Part shown: piece after piece, positions 23,963 to 33,192 of the stretch
Layout of the letters: each line of letters opens with the position of its first letter
Position numbering within the stretch: the stretch's first letter is position 1
Assembly: GCF_020536995.1 (NCBI RefSeq)
Contig: NC_068357.1
Coordinates: 61,281,559 to 61,345,558 of the forward strand
Length of the DNA: 64,000 nucleotides
Reading direction: 5' to 3'
From: Dreissena polymorpha
Lineage: Eukaryota > Mollusca > Bivalvia > Myida > Dreissenidae
Translations under genes and position numbers: made by a program
Notes under the pieces: model-generated
The model's database searches: none
Seen by the model: the letters and a program-made list of their open reading frames with translations, nothing else
What the model was told of the DNA's origin: nothing

Positions 23963-26080
23963 TCTTAGAGTCAGTCTCATTTCAAGTGTAAATCATTTCA
24001 TGAATGATTCTTTGTAATGCATCTTGTATCCAACATGACAATGGGTTAACTGCTTTGAATGTATAACTCATGGTATTGCGAAATGTGCTGAATGGAAAGA
24101 TAAGAATAAGGGCGACCATTCCATTGAACATTTTAAAACGTTCTTGTTACTTAAATCTTCATTTCTTATTCGCCTTGCGTGGGGTATGCATGTTGATTGT
24201 TAAACTAGACCTTCCGCACGCGTATAGACGAAAATGAGTATTTTATGGAACCAGAACTTGTCCTTTAATCATCTCCAAACAAGCGACAGAAAGATCTCAT
24301 TCTGTTTCAAGATTTAGTTTTTAGTTAAATTTAGCAATAGGAAACCTTCAAATTTTGTATAATGTATTAAGATAAGTTCTTGGTTAGGTTCTTGCTCTCG
24401 CAAAGCACATTTGTTAAAGTGTTGGATTATGCCAGTTAAATTAGGAGGTTAATATTAGCACAATTTATTTCAAAAAAGATATTGTACATTGTCATGATGC
24501 GTATATGAGTGTTTTTCTAGTGTCAACATTTATATTACTTGTATTTTTATCATTTATATTAGTTTAATAAATAGTCCAAGTTTGCCTATTTGTAGCCTTA
24601 GAAATGAGACCAAATACTCGACACGAACTGATCGAACAAAATGTTTTTTTTATGTATTAGACTTGGTTATTTTCATATTTAAATTTATTTGCATATGCAT
24701 TTGCCAGTGTTTGATGCCTCACACTTCAAAGCTATAACATAAACAGTAAATTTAAAATGAATATAGTCATAAAGAACAAAATCTAGCTCATGCGCTAAAA
24801 ATAATAGACAATTAAGTTCACATAGGCGTGAAGCCTGAATTGGAATATCCTCAATAAAGAAGTCGATTTCGCAAACCTGATCAATGGCGACAATTTCAAC
24901 TTCCGGGTCGCATTTCCCTTACTATTTAGACCTATGATATCCTTTTGGACTGCGTACCTTCCATTGGTGTATTCCGTATCGATACCGTTTTCTTTTCATT
25001 AAAGTGTCATGAATCATTATTTCCCAAAATACATCAGAACTTACAAAACATGGATACATCTGTATCAGATGTTAAAGATAAACACCTCCAACGATTTGGC
25101 ATAATTGTATGACTCGCACATTAGGGCAAAGCGTCTAGAGAAAGGTAGTTAAGCTGCTTAATAAAACCTTTTAAACCGATATACTTTTTATGTTGCATGC
25201 AGGTAACACTTTCTCATTGACAATTATATTAATTTTACAACAAATGACAAAGGAATCAGTCAATGGTCTTATAATAGGGGATTTTATTTTGTAATCATAA
25301 AAAATGATTTTTTTTCTTAATTTAGTCGATATATTTCATCATTAATATTATTATCATATACATGTGGTTTTGTTTTGAAAACATTCAACTTTGATATAAA
25401 CCACAACCGAACTATATGCTGAGATTGCATCAAGTGGATACTATAAACACAGACCACCGTGAAGCTGTGACGGCTTTCTTACATTTCATAATCCGGCGGA
25501 TTTTAGTATGGCTTCTAATCATTTCTTACAACATTTATAAAAGCATTAAAAAAAAAACGAAAGTAATTTTAAACCCATTTACGATTTGTTTTCTTAAACA
25601 AAATAATACTTATGATCATGCATAAATTAATTGTGAATTTACTATAAGATCAAATACAAAGATTTGATTTGTGCACAAAACCGAGCTGTCGATTTTACAT
25701 GATGTTCTCTTTTTATACAAGTGTGAGGTTTTATCACACCTTTAAACTGGTTCGAAGCCTTAAACTTGTGCAGTAAGCGTCAAATGTTTAATAAATGTAA
25801 GATGTGTTGTTTTGAACTGTATGCCATTGACAATTTATCGTTCAAATAAATTATGTGGCAATAAGAATATATCGCAAGGGTATGTCTCTAGAAATTAATT
25901 AAGTCTATAGTCAATTTATTTTAACTATGATGTGTATTTTCCATGTATATAGATTAAAATACCGTCCACGGTCACCTATTATTCCAAGCATGCTTGATGA
26001 ACGCTCTGTAACTGTTTTGTAATGAGAATTGAAATATAATTGCGCAAGGATGTCAATGATAGCAATAATACTTACTATAA

Positions 26081-26540
26081 ATATTTTTTTGCTCCGAGTA
26101 TGGGACACTGTTTTGAATTAAAGGTTAAGAAATATGGCAAGTGTTATTTGATCTGCTACACCGTGTTTATCATGAAACATGTGAACGTATTGTATACCTT
26201 TACGTGGGGTAAATGCTATTTTTTTTGTAAAAATATAATTTTATCGACGTAAACTAGATTAATGAGTATTTAAGAGAACTAGCACTTCTATGTTATTCCA
26301 TTTTAAATGTGTGGCAGCTGAGTTTCTAGATAGCAATTAACCCACAGCCACTTTTTTCTTGTGTGCATTTTTGGTGCGGGATGCGGCGCTATATGATATG
26401 CCCGGAAAATGTTCTGACGGTTTAATAAGGGGGGTGGGGTTTTAAAAAAGACCCCCCCGCTAATTTTGCCGGGCTAATTTTGTTTTCAATATACACTAAT
26501 TGTACTACGAGAGTTGTATCGCATAAGTCATTACAAAAAA
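26081..26540. other. Left junction zone of the virus-like block
   Basis: Host duplication homology ends near 26,080, and a short diverged host module (CGTGGGGTA...AAACTAGA) continues to about 26,300. At 26,429-26,458 there is a G-run/C-run inverted sequence (GGGGGGTGGGG then GACCCCCCC with an A/T centre), followed by the direct repeat GCTAATTTTG (twice, 26,459-26,482). No terminal repeat shared with the right side was found. Confidence 0.4.
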
Positions 26541-26544
26541 ATGG

Positions 26545-26553
26545 TATAAATAG
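26545..26553 (+). promoter_or_regulatory. TATA box of the first BIR gene
   Basis: TATAAATAG lies about 40 bp before the ATG at 26,588. It is one of a consistent series of TATA boxes at this spacing across the block. Confidence 0.65.
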
Positions 26554-26587
26554 GAGTTAGTAAGTCTAAGAACGTTTGTTTGCAAAC

Positions 26588-27910
26588 ATGTCTGTGTACA
26601 GTCGTTTTGCGAGGCTTAGAAAATCTGAACCACGAGCCTTCAGTCGCTATCAAACTATGGACCAGAGACTTCAAACCTTTGAAGACAGGCCATCCAAACG
26701 CAGCGTGTCAAAGGAAGACCTGGCTAGCCAAGGGTTCATCTACGACCCTTGTGTCATCTCCGACACGAGAGAGAATTTCTCCGACACTATTTTTAATTGC
26801 GTTAGATGCGTGTTTTGCAATGCGCACATTTCCATTTGGAACATGGACAAAGTAGATGTGAGAGTTAGGCATCGACAGCTGTGCCCCGCTTGTCCTTTTG
26901 TGTTCGATTGGAACATGAACAAAGAAGAAATAGTGAGACTCAGTCATCGACGGTTTGGTCGTGCTTGTCCTTTTGAATTTGAATTTCTTGACTATGAGTT
27001 ATGCGATAGGTACTTGGAAAACGAGTTTGAAAAGCAATATGAAAGAGATAATTATGGAATTGTGGAAACAGAAAGCGATCAAGATGTTCATTCTAGCGAT
27101 GATATCCAAAAATATTCAAATAAATCGGTAGAAAGTCTTCAAACAAAAGATGACCAAAAGTATGACGAATACGATAATTATAGTGATTTGGATGAGCTGC
27201 TAATGGCGAAAATTGACAAGACTTGTACTCGTACCCGCTACAAATCTTATCAAAAACAAACTGAAAAGCAGCGTAAAAAGGCTGAAAACAGGCTGAAAAA
27301 GAAACGAAGAACAAAAATACGCAATGCAAAACGAGATCAAAAGCAAACATATTACCAGGACAGAATCGACGATGATAATTACATACCTCAAAAAGGTTCC
27401 AATGATCAAGATGTAAAGAAACATGATAGAAAAATGTGTTGGGTTTGCAGAACTAATGATGCTGGCGATATACTGGAAGAACAGGTTTTCGAATCTTACG
27501 AACAGTTTTATCAAAAGCAAAAATATTACCGGGGCGAAATCGACGATGATAATCACATATTTCAAAAGGGTTCCAATGATCAAGATGCAGAGATACATGA
27601 TAGAAAAATGTGTTGGGTTTGCAGAAGCCGTGATATCGATGATATGATAGAAGAACAGTTTTTGGACGACCAATATAGAGAAGAAACCAATTTTTATTCG
27701 GACGAAATCAGTGGCATCGATGATGAAAAACAAAATCAGGTTGAACGTCTATGGGATGAAGAGACCGAGTATATTTATTTTTCTGACTATGAGGCATTCG
27801 TTCAATACATGGATGAATATGAGAGGCAACATCCATGTATTTGTATAGGAAGTTTAGGTGTATTTTCGATAACGCTACGACTCAAAACATTTGAATATAA
27901 GCAATCATAA
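26588..27910 (+). CDS. BIR-domain (IAP-like) protein with duplicated zinc half and CWVCR repeats
   Basis: The product has 440 residues from the first ATG after the TATA box. Residues 27-104 match a BIR domain: RLQTF, then LASQGFIY, then zinc ligands C74, C77, H95 and C102 with W84. The second half of the domain is repeated at once (WNMNKEEIV...RACPFEF). The middle is acidic and Lys-rich with a probable coiled coil, and the C-terminal third holds two roughly 60-residue repeats, each with KMCWVCR. In known families BIR proteins bind caspases or signalling partners and block apoptosis in the cytoplasm; that role here is inferred. A diverged third copy of the zinc half follows the stop (27,915-27,985), and AATAAA lies at about 28,010. 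Confidence 0.75.
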   Translation: MSVYSRFARLRKSEPRAFSRYQTMDQRLQTFEDRPSKRSVSKEDLASQGFIYDPCVISDTRENFSDTIFNCVRCVFCNAHISIWNMDKVDVRVRHRQLCPACPFVFDWNMNKEEIVRLSHRRFGRACPFEFEFLDYELCDRYLENEFEKQYERDNYGIVETESDQDVHSSDDIQKYSNKSVESLQTKDDQKYDEYDNYSDLDELLMAKIDKTCTRTRYKSYQKQTEKQRKKAENRLKKKRRTKIRNAKRDQKQTYYQDRIDDDNYIPQKGSNDQDVKKHDRKMCWVCRTNDAGDILEEQVFESYEQFYQKQKYYRGEIDDDNHIFQKGSNDQDAEIHDRKMCWVCRSRDIDDMIEEQFLDDQYREETNFYSDEISGIDDEKQNQVERLWDEETEYIYFSDYEAFVQYMDEYERQHPCICIGSLGVFSITLRLKTFEYKQS

Positions 27911-28103
27911 CATGGATATTGAAAATGAACAAAGAAGATGTAAGACTCAGGCATTGACAGTTATGGCATGTTTGTTCTTTTGTGTTCGATTGTGCATGTA
28001 TGTGTTAATAAAAAAACCTAAAACGATTTTGCGTATTGTTTGTTTTTCGAGAAGTATCAAAAAATAAACACAAAAACACAAGCTATAATACAATACATTT
28101 TAT

Positions 28104-28616
28104 TCAACAATCACGATGTGACACAATTTGATGGGTAAATTTTGTCATCGCATTGGCACTAAACATTTCAAAAACGTTCTCTGTTTCAAGTATCGCTTGG
28201 ATAATATCTTCTGACTTCTCCGAACCGTGGAAATCTATTGCGCCACATATCCAGTTTCCACCGTGAGTATAATTATACATCAAATCGAATCTGCACCGGT
28301 TCGCTTTCGTAGCAAGAACTCTCAAAGTTTCTTTTGTCACATCTTTGATCAGAAACGACCAAATTGAAAAGGTTTTTCTTGAAGTACAAGAGTCCATTAG
28401 CGCATGTTGAATCTTGATTTTGCTTATGTTTGTTTTGCTGCAAACACATTCCACAATTTCATCAAATAGACACATTATCAACTTCGTTGGTTGTAGAGAA
28501 GCTTTGAGTCTTGCGTACGTTTCGAATTGATGTGCAAAATGTTCTCTTGTATTTATTTCTACATGCTGGAAATCTGTCCACAGACACATAGGAATGCTAT
28601 TTGTGGTGTAATCCAT
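28104..28616 (-). CDS. Unrecognised 170-aa protein of the virus-like block
   Basis: I prefer the ATG at 28,616 (MDYTTNSIPMCLW) because the longer frame to 28,682 runs through the TATA box TATATAAG at 28,661-28,671, placing that box about 45 bp upstream. The protein is mixed alpha/beta in character with several cysteines (CLF...CVC) and a SIWSFLIKDVT segment. No signal peptide, membrane helix or known domain was recognised. AATAAA (minus) lies just behind the stop near 28,097. It is divergent from the glycoprotein ORF at 28,684. Confidence 0.6.
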   Translation of the reverse strand: MDYTTNSIPMCLWTDFQHVEINTREHFAHQFETYARLKASLQPTKLIMCLFDEIVECVCSKTNISKIKIQHALMDSCTSRKTFSIWSFLIKDVTKETLRVLATKANRCRFDLMYNYTHGGNWICGAIDFHGSEKSEDIIQAILETENVFEMFSANAMTKFTHQIVSHRDC

Positions 28617-28660
28617 GTGAATGACTGAAAGACAAATAACTTCAATTTGTTGTTTGAAAA

Positions 28661-28671
28661 TACTTATATAG
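28661..28671. promoter_or_regulatory. Shared, nearly palindromic TATA element between divergent genes
   Basis: ACTTATATAGG reads as a TATA box on both strands. On the minus strand it is about 45 bp before ATG 28,616. On the plus strand it is about 40 bp before the in-frame ATG 28,708, which makes that start more likely than 28,684. Confidence 0.5.
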
Positions 28672-28683
28672 GAACTTTCCAAA

Positions 28684-30057
28684 ATGACAATGCATCAAAA
28701 ACTCGTCATGTATATGTTCGTGCATATAGTTGCCCTGTTTTGTCCCATAGTTTTACAAACAAATGCGTTAGGACGTCCTAAACCAAATTTTTATGAACCG
28801 TCTTGTTTCAAGCATGTACATAATACACCGATTGACGTTACGAATGGTTTATTTTATGTGTTGATAAACGTAACCTATGAGTATTTGTCATTATACGACG
28901 ATGTCAAAGAAAATTTACAATTTTTCAACAAATGGATGCAAAACCCAGAGTTTAGTTTAGAAGGTCATGAGCAACAATGCAAATCCATAGGTCTATCTAG
29001 ATGTCCGAACAAGAAAAAAGCGTTTTCAAAACCGGTATACAGTGTAGTTGATGGTTTTGTAGCGGGATCAATGTTTATCACTTACGACTTACCAAGTCTT
29101 TTAGTTAGATTGCAAATTGAGCCGAAAACGTACTCTATCAGTGAGTTTGTAGAATCTGTGTTTACTGAGATTTACACACACGCTTGGATTCCTTTGTTTC
29201 CGTACAATTTTTCATTGACCTATGATGGAAGTGAAATTTGTGCAAATGGGATGCACGGTCATGCCTTCATCAGATTTAATACTGAACTGTGTAAAACGTT
29301 CGGAACATGGTGCGATGTGAATTTAGAAGGTGCTAGTCCCGAGAAACAGGATCATGCGTTAACACGAATCAAAAATGCGTTATTGAAGAGAAAAATGAAT
29401 GATTTGTCAGTCGCCAAGTATATCAAAGAATATGATCTAGGTTTGGAAATAATCCCTTCTAAGTCCAAAGAATTGCGAGACACAATTACACAAATAGAGC
29501 AGGAAATGAGTGAGATCCGCTTAAAAATCGATGATAAGTTTGACTTTGACTATGATCAATCTGACGAGGATTACTCTGACGAGGATAACTTTGATGAGGA
29601 TTACTCTGACGATAATTTGGATGAAAAGCAAAGCGCTGAAAATGTACCAATTATCGATTTTTCTAACTTTTTTTTCAAAAACACTAAAGTTCTGTCAGTA
29701 ACAAACAAACCTATCGTTGACCCTATCGTAAGCCAAAAAATTCACGATATTCAAAATGCCAATACTTTCGTTAGCCAAACATTTTACGATATTCAAACTT
29801 CTACCAACAAGCCAAAAAACAAAATAAGTCCGCCAGTTAAAAAAATACTGTTGTTAACCAAACTTCTCACAAAATTCAAAATGCTCTTACCAAGCCAAAA
29901 CTCACCGTTAGTCTGCCAGTTAAAAACGATAACATCGTTAACCAACAATTTCAAAATATGCAAGATGCTATCAACAAGCATAAAATGGGAATTAAGCACC
30001 ACAAGCAGACCGTTGCAGAAGTATCTACGTATGGATTGCAAAATTGTTACTGCCTAA
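28684..30057 (+). CDS. Secreted or membrane-directed glycoprotein ORF of the virus-like block
   Basis: The open frame has 457 codons; starts at 28,684 and 28,708 are both possible. A hydrophobic signal peptide (MYMFVHIVALFCPIVLQTNA) is followed by a cysteine-bearing ectodomain with N-glycosylation sites (NVTYEY, NFSLTY) to about residue 220. Next come a Lys/Glu-rich coiled-coil-like stretch and a strongly acidic Asp-Tyr-Ser repeat near residue 290 (SDEDYSDEDNFDEDYSDD), then a Thr/Ser/Lys-rich tail. The family is not recognised. The next ORF, with the lectin-like module, overlaps its 3' end. Confidence 0.6.
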   Translation: MTMHQKLVMYMFVHIVALFCPIVLQTNALGRPKPNFYEPSCFKHVHNTPIDVTNGLFYVLINVTYEYLSLYDDVKENLQFFNKWMQNPEFSLEGHEQQCKSIGLSRCPNKKKAFSKPVYSVVDGFVAGSMFITYDLPSLLVRLQIEPKTYSISEFVESVFTEIYTHAWIPLFPYNFSLTYDGSEICANGMHGHAFIRFNTELCKTFGTWCDVNLEGASPEKQDHALTRIKNALLKRKMNDLSVAKYIKEYDLGLEIIPSKSKELRDTITQIEQEMSEIRLKIDDKFDFDYDQSDEDYSDEDNFDEDYSDDNLDEKQSAENVPIIDFSNFFFKNTKVLSVTNKPIVDPIVSQKIHDIQNANTFVSQTFYDIQTSTNKPKNKISPPVKKILLLTKLLTKFKMLLPSQNSPLVCQLKTITSLTNNFKICKMLSTSIKWELSTTSRPLQKYLRMDCKIVTA

Positions 30058-30947
30058 CATGTAATCGTTCAACTACAATCGGTAAAGTACATAACAATCG
30101 TTGCTATTTCATCAACTTGGATTCATCATTCAAGATTTCCTCTAATACGCATTTTTCTCCGTTTCGTGAATACACACTCTTGATTATCAACGAACGTAAT
30201 CATGCTTTACGTGCGATGCTAAGTCAAATAGTGAAACAAGTGAGTAACGAAGTTATTCTCGCGAAAAAGGCTTCATCATATCGACTTACTGTCTTCAGCA
30301 CCAAAGATGGCACAGCTGTTGATAAGATTTGTATGTCGTTATATAGAAATACGTATCAAATTGAGAATTGTACCGAGAGCACGAATGCTGTGCTTATAGC
30401 GAGAAATGGTCATTTCATTCGCGTACCACACATACAATTGGCTAATTTCACATACTGCGATATTGGTGCTGTGAAAGCGAATGATGGCAAATGTTTTCGG
30501 ATTGATGAAAATTGTTCGCACTCAAGTATTGCGAGTGTTTACGATTTGGATAATACGGTTGTTTCATATTTGGTTAGCATTACTCAGAACACGGCACACA
30601 ATATGAGTGAGGCAAAGTTTCAAATAAAAAATATAGATGACACTTCTGTAACCAGCGATCACTTCATTGTGTACAACAAAAGGACGAACAGTGGACAAGA
30701 ATGCACGTATGTCGATATGCGATCAAAGACCATTTCAATCGAAAAATGCAAACACAGTCCCACGATTTGCGAGGTTTTGTTGGGTAAAAGTACATTGAAT
30801 GACGAACCGGGACTAAGAAAATTAACGTTTTGGGAAACTGTCGCTGTTTGTGTTGGTGGATTCATTGTGCTTGTGATAGCTGCTATTTGCTTCATAATTG
30901 TACTACACAGCATAGCTCGGCATAACGATACTGTTGTAAACAGTTAA
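29958..30947 (+). CDS. C-type-lectin-like type I membrane glycoprotein ORF, paralogue of 35,697-36,740
   Basis: The ORF has 329 codons. The ectodomain contains YGLQNCYC..C, IGK, CYFI, QVSNEVIL and, near its end, ECTYVDMRSKTISIEKC followed by TICEVL. This resembles the terminal cysteine pattern of a C-type lectin-like fold. A membrane helix (GGFIVLVIAAICFIIVL) and a short basic tail close it. Matching blocks in the same order occur in the minus-strand protein at 35,697-36,740, so the two are diverged paralogues. The likely role is a viral surface or envelope glycoprotein, inferred from topology only. Confidence 0.65.
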   Translation: MQDAINKHKMGIKHHKQTVAEVSTYGLQNCYCLTCNRSTTIGKVHNNRCYFINLDSSFKISSNTHFSPFREYTLLIINERNHALRAMLSQIVKQVSNEVILAKKASSYRLTVFSTKDGTAVDKICMSLYRNTYQIENCTESTNAVLIARNGHFIRVPHIQLANFTYCDIGAVKANDGKCFRIDENCSHSSIASVYDLDNTVVSYLVSITQNTAHNMSEAKFQIKNIDDTSVTSDHFIVYNKRTNSGQECTYVDMRSKTISIEKCKHSPTICEVLLGKSTLNDEPGLRKLTFWETVAVCVGGFIVLVIAAICFIIVLHSIARHNDTVVNS

Positions 30948-30989
30948 CATATATCAAAGCGTTTGTATCCGCTATTGTCATAACTCACA

Positions 30990-31331
30990 ATGACTTCGTA
31001 TGACAACATGTATACCATTGAACGCGAGAGCATTGGTAACACTCAAGAATTTTCCATCCACGTTTTTAAATGCATCAGCGTTTTGATCAATGAACAAGAA
31101 CTGCTCGAAAGCATTTTTGAAACCATACTAGACGATATTGGAGACGAAAACGTGTTCATATTCGACTTGACAATCGAGTTTTGTTTCACAAAAGTTAGTA
31201 AAACTCTATATATCAGTCAGCTAAATTCGCAAAACTGTTCGTGTTTTGACATTACTCGTGCTATGCAGGAACAAGGAATCAATTTCACGGTACCAGCTGA
31301 TCTTCATGTTTTTGTAACAAAAAACGCATAA
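30990..31331 (+). CDS. Unrecognised 113-aa protein
   Basis: Starts with ATG (MTSYDNMYTIERESIG) about 40 bp after a TATA-like ACATATATCAAA. The sequence is mixed, with a short cysteine motif (NCSCFD) and an ending INFTVPADLHVFVTKNA that faintly recalls IHIPPNFVAFCVSKE in the protein at 37,787; this could be chance. There is no signal peptide or membrane helix. It lies between the glycoprotein and the GIY-YIG gene on the same strand. Confidence 0.55.
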   Translation: MTSYDNMYTIERESIGNTQEFSIHVFKCISVLINEQELLESIFETILDDIGDENVFIFDLTIEFCFTKVSKTLYISQLNSQNCSCFDITRAMQEQGINFTVPADLHVFVTKNA

Positions 31332-31370
31332 ACACATTTTCAGTCATAATTTCACTATTTTGAGTTGTTG

Positions 31371-31784
31371 ATGGACTACAAAGTTAAACCATGTAACGGT
31401 GAGCGCTGCACTCTATGTTCTCAAATAAAGAGTGGAAATAGTTTTCAGTTCAATTGTGGTTTTGTATACATTGTTGAAGATGGAGAGAACTTGACTTGTA
31501 AATCAAAAGATGTTATATATGTTCTGAAGTGCAACACTTGCGGCGGTGAGTATATTGGCGAGACCGTTAATCTGAGAAAACGCATTCACACACACAACTC
31601 TCATATTCGAACAGAGCAGCATTATTGTCGAGCTACTGATCATTTGATAGAATGTGGGAAACACTTGTGCGATGTAAAAGAACGTTACACTGTATTCGTT
31701 TTGGAGACAGAGCGAGACAAGCACGTGCGTAAAGCCAAAGAGGCGTACTACATTCGATTATTCAAGCCAATGATGAACAAGTAA
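31371..31784 (+). CDS. GIY-YIG nuclease of Penelope-like-element type
   Basis: The product has 137 residues from the first ATG. An N-terminal cysteine cluster (C8, C13/C16, C29, C43) precedes the nuclease core: VIYVLKCNTCGGEYIGET at residues 48-65 carries the paired tyrosines and the C54/C57 pair, LRKRIHTH supplies conserved Arg/His, and AKEAYYIRLFKP has the late Glu. CxxC, then CKSKDVIY, then CxxC-GGEYIGET is the arrangement I know from endonuclease domains of Penelope-like retroelements, but no reverse transcriptase is adjacent. It probably nicks DNA. It may be captured from a Penelope element, or serve the virus in replication or host-DNA attack (inference). Confidence 0.75.
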   Translation: MDYKVKPCNGERCTLCSQIKSGNSFQFNCGFVYIVEDGENLTCKSKDVIYVLKCNTCGGEYIGETVNLRKRIHTHNSHIRTEQHYCRATDHLIECGKHLCDVKERYTVFVLETERDKHVRKAKEAYYIRLFKPMMNK

Positions 31785-31860
31785 GGCGTGCATTATTTTT
31801 TCACACGTATATATATTGATGCGTTTAACGAAATAAGCACACTCGCAATAACTTTCAACG

Positions 31861-32442
31861 ATGGCACAACAAATGCTGAACAACCGTGAACGAATAAATG
31901 AGTTTGCAAATGCTGTCCTGCAACACGGCGTGAAAAGGAATTGGGTTTCTGAAGTCGAGCCAGGTGTCTTCGTGTCGCCTAACTATAGTTCGAAGTTAGA
32001 AGACCTTTCTAAGAAATTACAACAGATTGATACCAAACTAGCGCAGTACAGACGCCTCAAAGTAAGAACGCAGCATCTGATAAAGGGCATCAAGAAAACA
32101 AAAAACCTGCAAGACGATGTTTTGAAGACTGTGAGCTCCAAGGTTTTCGATCGAGTTCCAATTGATGTGCTCAACAAAATACTCGGTTCTGGGGAAGACG
32201 AAACCATGTTTTCTTTGATAGAGCGAATCAAATCTTCCAAGGTTGAGGAAAAACGCAACTATGCCGATATCGACATCTCCGATGCAGAAATGTCAGATAC
32301 GCTGAACGATGATGAAGAGGAAATTATGAACGCTCTGGCTGTTAAGAGAATGCGAAAATCTGGTGAAAAAAAAACTGTTAAGAAACCGAAAAAGGAAAAA
32401 ACAATACTCAGTGATCTAGAATTGAGCGATGATGACCAATGA
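31861..32442 (+). CDS. Coiled-coil protein with acidic and basic tail, probably nuclear
   Basis: The product has 193 residues. Its ATG is about 45 bp after GTATATATATTG. Residues 40-85 form a probable coiled coil (LEDLSKKLQQIDTKLAQYRR). Residues 135-160 are acidic, and a lysine-rich signal (KKTVKKPKKEK) precedes an acidic end (SDLELSDDDQ). This composition suits a nucleic-acid-associated or nuclear regulatory protein. No family was recognised. A GTTGTAAATAAA polyadenylation motif lies at 32,503-32,514. Confidence 0.6.
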   Translation: MAQQMLNNRERINEFANAVLQHGVKRNWVSEVEPGVFVSPNYSSKLEDLSKKLQQIDTKLAQYRRLKVRTQHLIKGIKKTKNLQDDVLKTVSSKVFDRVPIDVLNKILGSGEDETMFSLIERIKSSKVEEKRNYADIDISDAEMSDTLNDDEEEIMNALAVKRMRKSGEKKTVKKPKKEKTILSDLELSDDDQ

Positions 32443-32551
32443 CTACGTTGTTGCAATATTGTATGATTATGTTGACTTGTGTGTGTTACATTTTTTGTAT
32501 ATGTTGTAAATAAATTGTATCAATGAACTGTAAACATTTGTTGCCTTATCA

Positions 32552-33040
32552 ATGGATATCGACGAGGTTTTGATTGTTGACGAAGACGAACAGTTAGCAC
32601 AAAACACCTACTTGCTTTCACCCATGTACTCTAGACATCACCACGAATGCTCGCTATGCATTTTTCAATACATAACAGAATATGAAGAACCAATACGAAT
32701 ATTCGAAAGCAAGCTAGTAGAAATGAACTCAAAACTCGGGTGTGGAATTCAAACGTGTGTCACAATGGTTCTCAATGAGTTCAAAGACGATGAACGCATG
32801 TCGTTGTTCAAAAAATTGACAACTAGCGAAATTACAAGCCATTTTGATTCAGTATTTGGCGATCCTATTTGTGGATACAACCGACTTAAAGCTTACAATT
32901 TTTTCTCTCTGTTTGACGAAAGTACGGTTAACAATTCCACATACATAAAGTTTATTTACGATACATACAAAACTTCGAGAAAACACTTCACTCTGCCCTT
33001 ATTCGCTTTTAGGAGTTTATGTTTTTCTTGTTATGATTAA
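32552..33040 (+). CDS. Unrecognised 162-aa protein
   Basis: Starts with ATG (MDIDEVLIVDEDEQ) soon after the polyadenylation motif of the preceding gene. The N-terminus is acidic, a HHHECSLC motif follows at about residue 29, and the rest is helical in character with scattered cysteines. No known domain was identified. It lies head-to-tail between the coiled-coil protein and the basic-tailed protein. Confidence 0.55.
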   Translation: MDIDEVLIVDEDEQLAQNTYLLSPMYSRHHHECSLCIFQYITEYEEPIRIFESKLVEMNSKLGCGIQTCVTMVLNEFKDDERMSLFKKLTTSEITSHFDSVFGDPICGYNRLKAYNFFSLFDESTVNNSTYIKFIYDTYKTSRKHFTLPLFAFRSLCFSCYD

Positions 33041-33192
33041 CACTATAGGATGTGATTCCCAGCTCAAGAAAAAACATGACTTTTTGTGGATGTTCAACTG
33101 TCTATACAATCACAAATTACGGTTTGGAAAACTGCGATAAAAATCTATTTAAGGTTAGTTTTTCTATAGAAACACTCAAACCACACACAACC

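Larger units (their letters stand above)
20508..26080 (+). repeat. Segmental duplication, copy B
   Basis: Collinear with 2,371-5,925 apart from about 2.1 kb present only here (22,370-24,449). Homology fades at about 26,080, only a few hundred bases before the virus-like block. No gene was recognised; the 142-aa frame at 23,453 runs into a palindromic repeat and looks accidental. Confidence 0.8.

Noticed and set aside
27200-27733. 177-aa minus-strand hydrophobic frame
   Set aside because: Antisense shadow of the acidic, Lys-rich BIR protein; its hydrophobicity reflects the complementary codons.
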